DNA from: Aquila chrysaetos chrysaetos
Taxonomy: Eukaryota; Chordata; Aves; Accipitriformes; Accipitridae
Assembly: GCF_900496995.4 (NCBI RefSeq)
Contig: NC_044008.1
Coordinates: forward strand, 13,401,276 to 13,465,275
Direction of reading: 5' to 3'
Length of the DNA stretch: 64,000 nucleotides
The position numbers and the translations under genes are program-made. Position 1 is the first letter of the stretch; each line of letters begins with the position of its first letter. The notes below the pieces were generated by a model. The model was given only the letters and a program-made list of their open reading frames with translations, was not told the DNA's origin and made no database searches. Shown piece after piece: positions 1-12,292 of this stretch.

Positions 1-3000
1 CTAGCCTTGCGTCAAGGAGAAAAAGCTCTTTCCCTAACCGCAGCAGTTTATCCTGAGACCCCGTTCTGGGTCGTACAGCCCCCTTAACCTGGCTGCTTAT
101 TCATTTGCCATATTGATTTATAGCGAGGCGCTCCTCCTGAGAGAGGGCGGCTTCAGCAATGCGTCTGCCCTGACTTCATGTCCCAATACAAGATAGGCTT
201 CACGTTTAACGCAACTGAAAGAGCCTGGCCCCAGGCTCTGCTCGTAAAGCATCTCTGGAGGATCAGCAACCTCACTCCCTGCAGGAAGACTCCTCGAGCA
301 GCCTCTGCCCAGTCCCCGCTCTCTTCTCTCATCCCGCTCTCTTTATACTGAACGTTTTTCATGCTGGCATACAAATGCAAATGCAGCCTGAATTGATCCC
401 CTCCATACCTTCGGTCCCCTGAGGTTAACAAGTAGGTCTCTACTTCAGTTTTATAGGTCCATTATGTTCTTTGATTAGCAGCTCCTTCCAGACTAAAAGG
501 CTTTGAAATAAATTCAGAAGGTTTGATAGCTCGTGTTTGTAAGACTGATTGTTAAAGTGTTTTGCAAATTACATAGAAATTATTCATAATTCAGCCCCAC
601 TTATAAGCACTGCATCCCTGAGCTTCATTAGCTACAGGAAAATGCCAGCAAGCACCCCAGCAATGGGACTGGAGGTGACAAGGCGCCAAGTGCCTTGGGC
701 CTGGATGCCACCAGAGCTCCCAGCTCTTTGTCAGACCTTCCCACTTAGGTGTCTACGCTCTGCTCTGCAGGACCCGTCAATCCCCATCGCTTATGCAGCT
801 GCTGAAGTCCAAAGGGTAAATGATGGACCAACCTAGTGACAAATCCCCCCTGGTTCCCCCATTCATTTCAGGCATTTTCCTCGCACCAGGAGGACACAGT
901 AAATAACGTGCACAGCAGCGTACAGCTCTGGCACCATCGGCCGGAGAGCAGGCTTGCCTGGGGCAAACCACCCTGGAGAATCAGATGCTGATTTTCACCT
1001 TCCAGGTCTGGATTGCCTCCTGGTGACCTAGCTAACACAGAAAAGTGGTTGGGGACCTCCGATCCAGGACTGGCCATGTAAACATTGCAGGCTCAGATGG
1101 AGTAAATGGGCCCCACAAGTCGAAGCGGGGTGGTATGAGCTGTCGCTACCAACAGTAGCAATTACTCTCACATCAAGCTACCAAGCACAGCAACCTCAGC
1201 CAACGTAGCCCGAGGGACAGTAAGGAACTATTACATCTTTTTTATAAAAGGTTGTATTGAAGTAATAGACAAAAAAGCAAAAAGGCAGTTGTAGCATGTG
1301 AAATATGAATTGACCCGCTCATTTTAATGGCACCTCTTACTCCCTTTTCTTGCAGTTAGAGACAGCCTTTGTATATCAAAGAGCTGCCCACAGCCAGCTT
1401 TTATAGGATACAGGAATGGTGGGAGCTGCTCTATGGGGACGGAGGGAAAGTTAGGCAAAGTGGGCTGCCACTGCTGTTGCTCTGTGCCCTTGAACACAGC
1501 GCACACGTGCGCACACACACCCCCGTGTCCGAAGCAGAGAGAAGCAGGCAGCTCTGCCGCTGGTGCTGACCCTTCCTCGCAGCCGCACCGCTGGGGAAGG
1601 ACAACTTGGACGTGTGATCTTTGTGGCCGCTCCAGCCCACAGCAGGCTTGCTGCCGGGCTGCTTGGGACCGTGCCGCTGGCACGCAGGGTATGCCAGCCA
1701 TGTTGGCAGGGCCCTGCTAAAGCTCTTCTACTCTGCATACAGAAGTATTTATAGGCAAGAGAAAATAGACTCTATAACCCAGTGTTAATCTTCTGAGCTT
1801 TAGCAGTAAGCATCAGTAGAAAATGCAAACATCATATTTTCTACTAAGGTCTTTCAGTAGAAAAGTGATTCACCAGCATAATAAAAACCATAATACTTTA
1901 AGAAGCAACAATTTTGTCCTTTAAGTCATAAATAATATACATAGTCATAGAATTCTTACAATTAGCTAATATCACACCATTTTAAAAAATATTGTAAATT
2001 ACCTTGTACGTATGTAACCTTAGGGAACTACCAGATATTTTATGACATCTAATGGAATCAGGGCATGAAAACACAGAATAAAACTGATGCAGAAGAAACT
2101 ACCAAGTCATAAGAACTCAAATGACAGCAACAACATTACGTACACTGACCTACAGTCTAAGTAACCTAACGGATATAATTCATAAACAGTAAAGAAAACT
2201 ACAACTACATAAACTTATAAAAATAGTATGAAAAAAAAACAAGTTATAAAAAACCCAAACAGTCAAACTTTGTGTCTTTGGCAGAGGAAATATCCTCCCC
2301 CAGGCTGGTATCTGCCCGGTGTCCGGTCAGCCTAACACCAGCTGGGGTCAGCTTCACAAGAATAAGACTTTTCAGCCAAGAAGATCTGTAATTTCTTCTC
2401 TGTGTGTTCATTATGCAATGTCTTTCTAATTAGTTTTCCACCTTGAAATAGACTTTTTTGAGTTTTCCTATTTATTCTAGCATGACAACTATTGTGTAGG
2501 GGGTTACTGTCAAGAACTCAAAGGACACATTGCTTTAATCAATATTGGGAATTGGTAATCAATGGATAAGTCTATACTGTATAGCAAGGAGCTCTGAAAG
2601 CACAAATGTAGGATGGCAGCAGAGGAACTCTTCAAAAGATACATTACAGGAACAGGATGACACCAGAGTCCCAAGGTCACAAACACAAAGCACAAATTAC
2701 CAATTAGTGGGCCCAAAAGGAATGTGACCTCAAAAGCTGTGAGGAACCCATTTTTAGGGCACGGCAAAAAACATAATGTGAAATATCCTGCATAGGGTGA
2801 CAGCGCAAACGAGGTAGCAAGGGGGTACAATAGACAGCCATGGACCCTTCAAAACCAGGATCAAAGGAAGAAGAGAGCAAGGAATTGCTCCAGCACAGTC
2901 TACCTTGGTTATGGACTCCACACATGATCAACATTGCTGCATATCTGCAGCGGTTCCTCCATCAGCTCCAGCAGAGAAAGAGCTCTGCCGTTGGATTTCC

Positions 3001-6000
3001 CATTTGCCACATTCTGCCACTTCAGCTCAGCTGCCGTCTCTATAAGGTTATCTTTTACTATGCGTCTGGGTGAAGGAAATCAGGATTTTGAGAGCAGTAT
3101 GTGGGTATGCATGTGCTTTCTGCTCCAGCTTTCCTCCACGACTCGGTGATGCTGCAGTGCTCAGAAGCACAACTAGTCATTATGGATTCAAGGCAAGTCC
3201 TCACTCCCTGTAAACATTTATACAATATAGAGCAAGTGAGACTGAGAGTACTCAGTAGCCCAATGGTTAGGAAGATGAATGTTAGTGTCTCAAGCTCAGT
3301 CCCTGCTCCAGAGACTAATGGGATATGAATGCAGAGCAGGATTCATCTCATCCAAGTATAGATATCTACCTTTCTGTTACTAATTCTAGGCTTTTTACAA
3401 AGGAGACCAAAAGGCACCTTTAGAAAGAGATTTGTCCGACACCTTTAGGATTAAATTAATTGTCCTGCAGAAGCATCTAAATCTTTCCATTGACTAGAAA
3501 GAGCATGCAGGGTTACTAGCTCCGAGTCGTGTCTGACGTCTCAATTTCTGAAGTCAGGATAGATAAATCCCTACTCAAAAGTTCCCAGCTGCCTTCAATT
3601 TCAGACGTGTCCTGACCATACCTATAGGATCAGGCTGTATGAAGGAGATAAGCAGGGAAACCCTGAGGGTTCAGCCGGAGCTATTAAGTTATGTTCTCTG
3701 TGTGCAACATCTCCACGCGGGTGCCCGCAGCTGAGGCAGGGACTCAGCCCCACAGGCAGTTAGGAGGTTGCTGAGCTGCAGCTGTGCCAGCCTGGGGCAA
3801 CCTAGAGGATTGCCGCCAGCACTAATGAGGCAGGAAGGTGACCAGGCTCTTCTCAGAATCAGGACCTTCCTACCCAGGGAGTCCTGCTGAAGCCAAAACT
3901 CCCAGCATCTGTTACTGCCCTCCCTGCACCGCCTGCCTGGCCACTGGCTGCCGGCTGCCCCAGAACACGCGTGCAATGCTCAGAAAGTAACACAAAAGTG
4001 AAAAACTGTGGATGTCACGGGTTTATAAGAATGAGCATTTCACAGTGCATCTAACTAGCAGGTAATTACTACTGTGTTTGCAAAGGTGTCATGTTGGTAA
4101 CTTAAAGTCTCTCTTTCCAAAGTTCACATTTGCATCGCAGACCCTATGTCCTCTTCCCAACGAGATTCTGCTGCTTTTCACCGTGATGTGCATTCAAGTG
4201 TCTAGAGACAGCAGTTCAGGGTGTGGTGTTCAGCTGTTAAGAGACAAATGCTTGTTTCTAACAGACCGCGCACGTGGTTTCCCTCAGAGTGCAATTCCTG
4301 CGTGGGTCATCACGGGTCCTTTCTTTCACGTGGTTCTGCCTGGAACCCATCAACATGTCTGTCCCTGACACATAGTCCACCATCCCAACTCTAACTACCT
4401 CAGACATGTTTACCTTTCCTTTTTGCAGACCTCCTGACTTATTTGATTTGTTTGGTCTGCTTTTTTTCCCCCATAAATTGTCCTTATGATTTTTTTTTCT
4501 GTTTTAAAAGAATTAAATAACCAGATATTTTAAAAATCTAAGCCCAGGTCTCTCAAAGAAATAGGAGCAGGTCCTTACGGAACATGGAGGAAATCAATAC
4601 CTGGGTACTGCCTTCTTCCTTTGGGGACACAGAAGCAGAAATTTTTTCTACCTCATTGCACCTGTGGTATGATTGGTGAGGAACAGAAAATGAAGCAGAA
4701 CTTTCCTGCCCAAACAGGGCACAGCAAAGAGGATCTATACAAGCACGCACGCACGCGTGCAATCACAGAAACACATCCCGACAGTTGCACAAGCAGCCCT
4801 GCTCAATCAGGGGTTTGCCAGTAAAGTCTATGTAGATATAGTCAGGCCTGAAGCGCTCTCGTACTGGGATCATTTTGGCATTCTATCATGAAACCTGAAT
4901 TTTGCATTTAACATTATTTTTCTTAGGCTAATCATGTACTTGTATTTACGTATATCAAATGATTATTCTATTACCATGGAAATAAAAGGCGACCCATATG
5001 AAAACAATGAAGTTAGAGTGCTTAGCGAGCACCGTCTTTACCGTGCCTGAATCCCAAGATACTCTTTAACTTCCTCAGTTTTCTGAAGGATGGTTAGGGG
5101 ATGGTTAATAGAGAAAGTGATTAAAACTGTTATCCCCCCTGCACCATACAGGGGCATTGGTAAAAGAGTAGGATATTATTGTCATGAAATGCTGAGTGCC
5201 ATAGCTGAACTATGTTTGTCTGTTCTAGAATTAAACCATCCAGGATTTTTCACATCATAAGAAAAAGGAGATTGTAGCACTACCAAGCAATGACTGTAGT
5301 TACAATATATTTGCACCATTCACAGCTCAGTTTGACACTCCGTTGCTACTAAGTAGGTGACATAAAGGGTACTGTATGAGTTGGGACACACCGGAGGTAA
5401 TTTTTGTTTCTTACCTAGGTGATATCTTAATCAGTTCTGTTTGTAGCCTAGGGATTTTAAGAATGGGAATTCTAAAGGACTTTTTTTCCTAATCCCTTTT
5501 ACCGACTTCAGAATTTTTATTTCCCTCTAATGTTTCCTCCAAGGAAGTAAAAACCCTTTGAATTAAACTAACGTTAGTTGTCTTTTACTGGATAGCACAA
5601 AGAGAGACAGAAATTAAGGACTAACAATATTCTGAAACTAGCATGACCTTAAATTATGGCAGGTTAATAAATCACTTCAAATGTAAATCTGTCTGCTCTC
5701 ACCTTGAGTTCTGAATACCTTTAATCAAGTAGCATAATAGAAATTTTGACGATCAAAGGCTGTAACTGCTGCCAGAGTGAGACTACAAGTTGGAGACACA
5801 GCTAGGACTTAAAGTTTGGGCTGTTCAACAAAAAATGCTTTGGAAATTCAGTCTCTCAGGAACCTGTAAAACATAACACAAAGGAAATGAAAAGGTTTCA
5901 ATATTTAACAAAAGACATTGTAAATCTTGTAAAGCCCAGCATGGGTGATGCAGGTGGGAACTCAGAGACACCAAGGAGATAGGAAGGGAAGGAAGAGACT

Positions 6001-7898
6001 TTGGGGGGAGTCACAAGATCGACGTTCACAAGCACAACTGTGTGGGATGAGTTGTGGCAGCCTGTGTCCCAGCAGGGCTCTTCAGTAACGCCAGTCCCGT
6101 CTGGGACGAGAACGGTTGACACCACCAGAGTTTGGAGACCTGCATCCTGCAGTGCAAGCACATACGGTGTCTAGTAAAGCCAAGACTCACAAACCTTTGA
6201 GAACCAATGGTAAACGTGGGGGTTCTGTCCCGCTAAGGAACCTGAGGGCAGCTGCAGCATCAGCATCCTAATGCCGCCGTCCTGCAGCAGCTCTTTGTGG
6301 AAGCTGAGGCAAAGGTCCAACATCGCTCATTCTGTAGTCTTCTTTAACATGAACACAAAAAAGACTTGTATGCACCCGAATTTTTTTTTTTAAATTACCT
6401 ATGTACCAAAGATCTGCAAGTATAAACAAGCAGTGTTTATAAGCCTTCAATGTGAAAATCTGGGAGGAGGAAGACATAAGGGCCAATTCAGGGCAGAGAA
6501 GAAAATTTGGAGTGGCGTTAACCTGCTTCACACACCTCCCTCCCCACATGGAAGTTGTACTGGACTGCTAAATTTGAGGTGTTCTTGTTTTTCTGAGCAT
6601 GCTCTCGTTCACGCATTTGCTCTCTAGGCTCTTCCTAGTGGGGTCCAAGGCAGCATAAGGCTGTCACGGTTTTCTCCCTGTTTATCACTATTACTGCTTA
6701 CAGTCACAAAAACACCCTCATCTTAGAGACATAATTTGTGGGTATGCCTGTCCCTCCACACTTAGGAAGCTTCTAAAGGGGCAAAAAAATGTATCCTTAC
6801 AAGAACAGTAAGTTCTATAAAACTCTTAATCATATAAATCAGAGCAAACTCCCTATGAAATAAAAATGAAAGCTTGGCTCCACTGAAATCAAACATAAAC
6901 CTCTCATTTCTGGGTGGACAGAATTTCATATAACACCCGGAAGAGAATTCAGCTGATACGCTCAGTTTATTACAGCGCAGGGGGAAGCACCCCCAGCAGA
7001 GTACTGGGCTACTTGAGCGCCTCAAGTCTTTTCCGAGGAACTTAAAATTCAGAGACCTGGTGCTGAGTCCCCTGCTTCGGCTCTCTCCAAAATGACAAGT
7101 AATTCTTACATATCATGGATTATTTCAGCATGTTCTGGAATGCAAATATCTAGGTTTGCTCCACCCAAAGCGAAACGCTCGCTGCAGGGGTGCTGAGTGA
7201 AACCCAGACACCTCCAGGCAGAGCCACCGAGGTGGCTCGGTCGTGCATTGCCACGTTATCTCCAAAGCTGAGCTGGCCTGGGAATATGCATAACCACAGC
7301 CACACGGCACTACACCTCAGCTAAGAAGCGTGATGCACAGCAGCCATCTCTGATTATCAGTATAACAAATGCAAGCTGGATCATCTGCAGTCCAAATAAC
7401 CCATTCACAGAGAATCAAAAGCAGGCTTGCCCGGCTGCCTTTCCCTGCTGCTTTGTGCCTCAGCACCGGCAACGTGAAAGACACTTTGGCCATGGTTTTG
7501 TTTACCCAGCATTTTCTATTTGATATATAAACCAGAGCATACTAAACACATATATGTGTGTGTGTGTATTTGCATGCAGTCACATACATTTGAGCCAATT
7601 TCTTACAGCAGTCTGCACTGATAAATTATATCTATTGCTGGTCCTTCAGGTTCCTTCTGTTTTGCAGCAGAGGGCCTGGGAAGTCAGCTCAAGGGGAAGG
7701 ACTGCTGCTCTTTAAACACTGCGCATCCCTCTTCAAGAAATGCAGGTCTCAGGAGGAGGCAGAGCTTGGCTTGCAGGGGATGAGTAATTGCCTTCTGGAA
7801 GCAGGCTGCAGCACTCAGCGGATCTGTGCCTTCAAAATGTAGTTTTCAGTCCCCATCTGCAGGCAGGATGGAGCAGAGCAGCTCAGCACCCCAGCTGG
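1..7898. other. Intergenic DNA, no gene seen
   Basis: Mixed-composition sequence. A moderately GC-rich patch at about 1,330-1,720 includes a CACACGTGCGCACACACAC run near 1,500-1,520. A short (TG)6 tract lies at 7,555-7,566. The frames here (up to 125 codons) match nothing I recognise and have no splice-consistent partners. In amniotes the neighbour downstream of PHTF2 is MAGI2, convergent with it; I see none of its exons. Confidence 0.6.
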
Positions 7899-7962
7899 GC
7901 TGGGGGGCACTGGGCTGAGCTGGGCCCGGGGCTGGGGGGCACCGGGCTGAGCTGGGCTAAAC
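7899..7962 (+). repeat. 32-bp tandem duplication, two copies
   Basis: Two adjacent 32-bp units starting GCTGGGGGGCAC (7,899-7,930 and 7,931-7,962) share GGGCTGAGCTGGGC. They differ at one internal base and diverge at the 3' end of the second copy. G-rich minisatellite seed in intergenic DNA. Confidence 0.85.
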
Positions 7963-9907
7963 CACGGCACTGCAGTGGAAGACAAAGAACAGCCTCTCTG
8001 CGCAAATCACGGCAGTGATGTGCAGATAAAATATTGTCTATCATGCATCGCTTAATCACCTGCCAGCCAAGGCTTTAGGGGTCTGGTGTCCTTACGTGGC
8101 TGTAACTGGGCAGTTGTTCTGCAGTTCTGCCAGAGAGTCAGGCTGGGGGATAAGTACAGGTTTGCAATATGCATACACTCCTATTTTGGTAAAATGGCAG
8201 AAAGTAATAATTTTAAAATTAAGGAGAAAAAAGCTATACACGGACGCATATCACATTTGTGCACATGGGGCAGAGCAGGCGGGCGGGTGGCACCGTGTAA
8301 CGCCTCGGGGCAGCACCAGGGATGCAGAGAGAAGCAGCACAAAGCCCTGCAGAAACTGGGGGACTGCATCGAGTGCTCAGGCTGGCACCTTGTGCCGGTG
8401 ACCCAAAGCACCCCCCAAACCACAGCAGCTTCCCAAGTCTCGTGCCAGACTGGAATTTCATGACAGCTGAAAGAAGAAAGCAAACTACTTACTCAGACAG
8501 TAACATATGTATCAATTGCATGAGCAAAACCAGATCGATTCAGAGATTTCCAGCTGAAGGAAAGAGCTATACACATGAAGAATTTGGAGAGAGGGGCGCA
8601 CGCAGTTGAGCTGCGAGCCCCATAGCACCTGTACAGTGGCTCACTGCTCCCTGGAACATGAATAACCACCAAGGTCCTGCCTATACCAAAAATTTTGTTT
8701 GCTTGATAAATTGGTGCCCAAGTCCTAAGGCAGTAAAATCTTAAAGGCAAATTTTCCTTGCTCCTTACTTTGGAAAGCAGTGATTGAGAGCAAGGTTTTT
8801 AGCTTCAGCCTAAGGCGAAAGGAAAATACAACTCAATCAGTACTTTCAGGTAAGAGAATATTCCCTTTAGCTGAGGAAGCACAAGGAACCCGGAGGCTTT
8901 GATTAAAGTCCATCTTACAGCCCTTCCTCATGTTAGGAGGTTTCACCATCATCTAAGCACTCTCCTTCGTCTGCTGATGGACAGCTTGCTAATATATGCA
9001 ATATTTTTCAAACTTGTCAAAAGTCATTTAAAATCCCATCAACATCAGCAAACTGAAAAGGGGGAATATTAACCCCTAATTCCAGCTAGTCAGGAACTGT
9101 GCTTTCACTGGCTTCTAATGAAAATTACTCTGTAATAAGTTTGTCTCCATTTTTTGTTGTGACACAGTCCTTTAATTAATGCATTTTTACAGCCAAAGTA
9201 ATGAGTTTTCTCTGTCCTATCTGTCTGATAATATATCTTCTAAGAAAAATGAGATTAATCATTCTTTTAAAACATTGGCTTAATGATTTTTTTTTCATTT
9301 CATTTATGATATCTGCAGAGATAAATCAAAAAAAAACCAGTTTCCATCACCCTTCCAAAATGGGATTAATTTACTATAACAAAAATGGATGGGAGCAGCA
9401 GAAGTGCTCGTTCCAAATAAGCTCACAGTGACTAATACCATGAATATGAAAAGCTATCTTAACCGATTCTAAGTTGCAGATGGATCTTGGCAGAACGGAA
9501 GCCAGAGGAAATGAATGTAATCGCTGCAAAATATGTAAAAATGACAGAGAAAGGAAAGTCTAGACAATGTGAGATGATTGCCATGCTCTCCAGCTTGGAA
9601 TGCAAAGCTCGTCTTCTGATTGTTCTGGGGTTTAATCTGCCGAACGCACATCGCTCTTCGAACCCATATGGGCAAGTAATTTGCCATATGTTTTAGTACA
9701 TGGCACGAGTACCCAGAGATACACTACTGCTAATGCTGCAAATAAATAGAAAAAAGCAAGAAATGCCGCCTATGTGTCTCTGACACACTAACAAGAGGGT
9801 GGAGCTTTCCAGGGCTGTTTTTAAAACAACTACCAGCCCTCTACACGGTATCTTCTCCTTCTTCACGCTCATAGCCATGTGAGCTCTCCCTGAATCCCAG
9901 AGCCCTG
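7963..9907. other. Intergenic DNA, nothing recognised
   Basis: No repeat or exon recognised. Overlapping frames at 8,086-8,483 on both strands (up to 125 codons) reflect a GC-rich patch and look like chance. Confidence 0.6.
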
Positions 9908-10590
9908 GGACCAGAGATCTGGGGGTTTGGGTTGATGGCAAGTCAAATGTGAGTCAACAGCGTGCCCTGGCAGCCAAAAGGGCCAACCGTGTCCTGGGGT
10001 GCATCAAGCACGGCACAGCTGGCCGGCCGAGGGAGGTCATTGTCCCACTCTGCTGCACTGGTGCGGCCCCACCTCGAGCACTGCGTGAGGTTTCGGGCGC
10101 CTCAGTATAAGAAGGACATCAAACTGTTAGAGTGTGTCCAGAGGAGGGTGACCAAGATGGTGAAGGGCCTCGAAGGCAAGACTTATGAGGAGCGGCTGAG
10201 GTCGCTTGGCTTGTTCAGCCTGGAGAAGAGAAGGCTGAGGGGTGAGCTCATCGCAGCCTGCAGCTTCCTCATGGGGGGCAGCGGAGGGGGACGTGCTGGT
10301 CTCCTCTCTGGTGACCAGCGACAGGACACGAGGAAACGGCATGAAGCTGCGTCAGGGGAAGTTCAGATCGGACGTTAGGAAAAGGTTCTTCGCTGAGAGG
10401 GTGGTCGGTCACTGGAACAGGCTCCCCAGGGAAATGGTCACGGCACCAAGCCTGTCAGAGTTCAAGGAGCGTCTGGATGATGCTCTTAGTCATATGGTTC
10501 AGTTTTAGGTTGTTCTGCGAGGAGCAGAGAGTTGGGCTCGATGATCCTTATGGGTCCCTTCCAACTTGAGATATTCTATGATTCTATGAT
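9908..10590 (+). mobile_element. CR1 LINE 3' fragment
   Basis: About 680 bp of a CR1 non-LTR retrotransposon in sense. It runs from the end of the reverse-transcriptase region (CAGCCAAAAGGGCCAACCG; CAGAGGAGGGTGACCAAGAT) through GACAGGACACGAGG and AGAGGGTGGTCGGTCACTGG to the terminal repeat ATTCTATGATTCTATGAT (10,573-10,590). The 138-codon frame at 9,962-10,378 is a remnant of the polymerase C-terminus broken by mutations. It is 5'-truncated, as most CR1 copies are. The 3' end is well preserved, suggesting a moderately young copy. This element is the best single indicator of a bird genome. Confidence 0.95.
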
Positions 10591-12059
10591 TTCCCACCAT
10601 CCAGGTCTGGGAGGGCACTGCAGCCACTTCAACCTTGCATGGAGAAAAGACCCAGGGAAGGTGTCCCCGTCTCCTCCCACCCCCCGTGAAACATGGGAAG
10701 AAATCCTGGGCACCAGGACTCGAAGGAAACCAGCTGTGCTCCTTTCAGTTTGATACCTTGCCTCTCCTATCCCTCTGCCTCCCTACACAATGCAGAGGTT
10801 ACATGCAGTATGGGCAAAACTGCTTTTGTGCAACCCTACTCCCAGCTTCTATCATTATTCTACACAACATCCGCTTTCCATGTACTTGGCCTTGAACTAA
10901 TGAGGCAATGCCATCTTTCTGTAGGGAAAATATGTTCTCCTCAGGATCCTAGCTGCTAATTCTTGGTCTTGTCCTAAGTCTTTCTTCTCCCACCATGCAC
11001 CCAGGACACGCTGCTCTCCTTCCCCATGTCTCAGTGACCCATCTGTCTGCTCCTCCCAACCACATCACGATTCCTCTCTCTTTTCTCCCAAGTTCATTCA
11101 CACATGAACAAGACATCGCTCCATCATAAAACCAACATCTCCTGCAAATCTTAAAAGAAACTGTCAGCTGATGATGGTTAATTCAAAGGAGGGTGTGGAA
11201 TCTCAAAATTTCTAAATATATTGAAAAAATCCTTATATTATTGAGTGAAGCATCTGAATAGCCTGTACAACCTTGTATACTTACCGCTGTTAAGTTCATT
11301 TGATACAGCATTCACCTGAACAGTTGTCAAACCTCAGGGCATCCTGGTTTAAATTAGGCTGTGGACACACACACAGGGCATCTCTGGTCTTTTGAGTTTG
11401 ATTATATTGATGCTGGTAAAAACTATTTGCAAAATCATAGCCGCTAAAGTTTTGGAACACTAACAGTGTTTGCCTGTAGTCAAACATTTAGTAATTTACT
11501 GCTGCTTAAATCTAACTGACATCGTAAGCCAAAAAGGCAGGACTTCAATGTACATTCAAGTGAAAATTTTCTATAAACATTCCAACCTGATTGTAATACT
11601 AAGATTTTTTTCCCTCTGCCATGTCAACTCAAAATAGTAGTATCACAGGCATGTTAACCAGATAATCCTGCTGCTGGTATTGAACAAAGTGCATTAGTAC
11701 AGCCCAGGACAATCCCAAAGAATAAGAAATGGTGCTCCCAGGTGATGATTCTGTAGAGTCTGCACAACCTCGGGATGCCCTGTGCACAGCCAGCGGCAGG
11801 CCCAGTCAGAGAGGAGTGTGCTGTCTGGGCTTATACTCACAACTATATCCCAAAGGCTCTGGAAATGTTTTCTCAAATAATAATCGCATTTGATAAGAAG
11901 CATCACAGGGAATTAACAGCCCTGCAGTCTTGCTTGTTGATCTTTGTTGGGTTTTATCTCTTGATTTACTTTGTATTCTGATACAATGAAGGTCTTCGCA
12001 TTTTTAGAACATAGATCTGTGTATGCAAGGAAATATTCTGTGGCTGAAATAGGCAATGT
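10591..12059. other. Intergenic DNA, nothing recognised
   Basis: Unique-looking AT-rich sequence between the two CR1 fragments. No supported gene. Confidence 0.6.
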
Positions 12060-12292
12060 GTACCTGTTGCCTCTTGTCTTCTCCATGTGGCTCCTTGTGA
12101 AGAGAGAGCCTCCATTCTCTTTGTCGCAGCCCTTTAAGTACTGGAATACTGTGACGACGTCTTCCTGAGCCTTCTCTTCTCCAGGGAGAAAAGACCCAAC
12201 TCCCTCGGTCTTTCCTCACAGGGCAGGTTCGGATAGTGGTTTGATCGTCTTTGTGGCCCTCCTTTGGGTCCTCTCCGGTCTGTCTGCATCTA
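12060..12292 (-). mobile_element. CR1 LINE fragment, antisense, internal
   Basis: The plus strand reads as the complement of CR1: CCCTTTAAGTACTGGAATAC, GCCTTCTCTTCTCCAGGGAG, CCTCACAGGGCAGG and TTTGTGGCCCTCCTTTGGG. It corresponds to the same part of CR1 as about 10,130-10,300 in the sense copy. It lacks both ends and is more diverged. Confidence 0.85.

Noticed and set aside
1324..1740. Cluster of overlapping frames of up to 125 codons
   Set aside because: Five frames overlap on both strands in a GC-rich patch; no domain, splice partner or known protein.
8086..8483. 125-codon plus-strand frame
   Set aside because: Overlapping frames on both strands; sequence has no recognisable family features.
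9962..10508. 138- and 88-codon frames
   Set aside because: Remnants of the CR1 polymerase and tail, not host genes.
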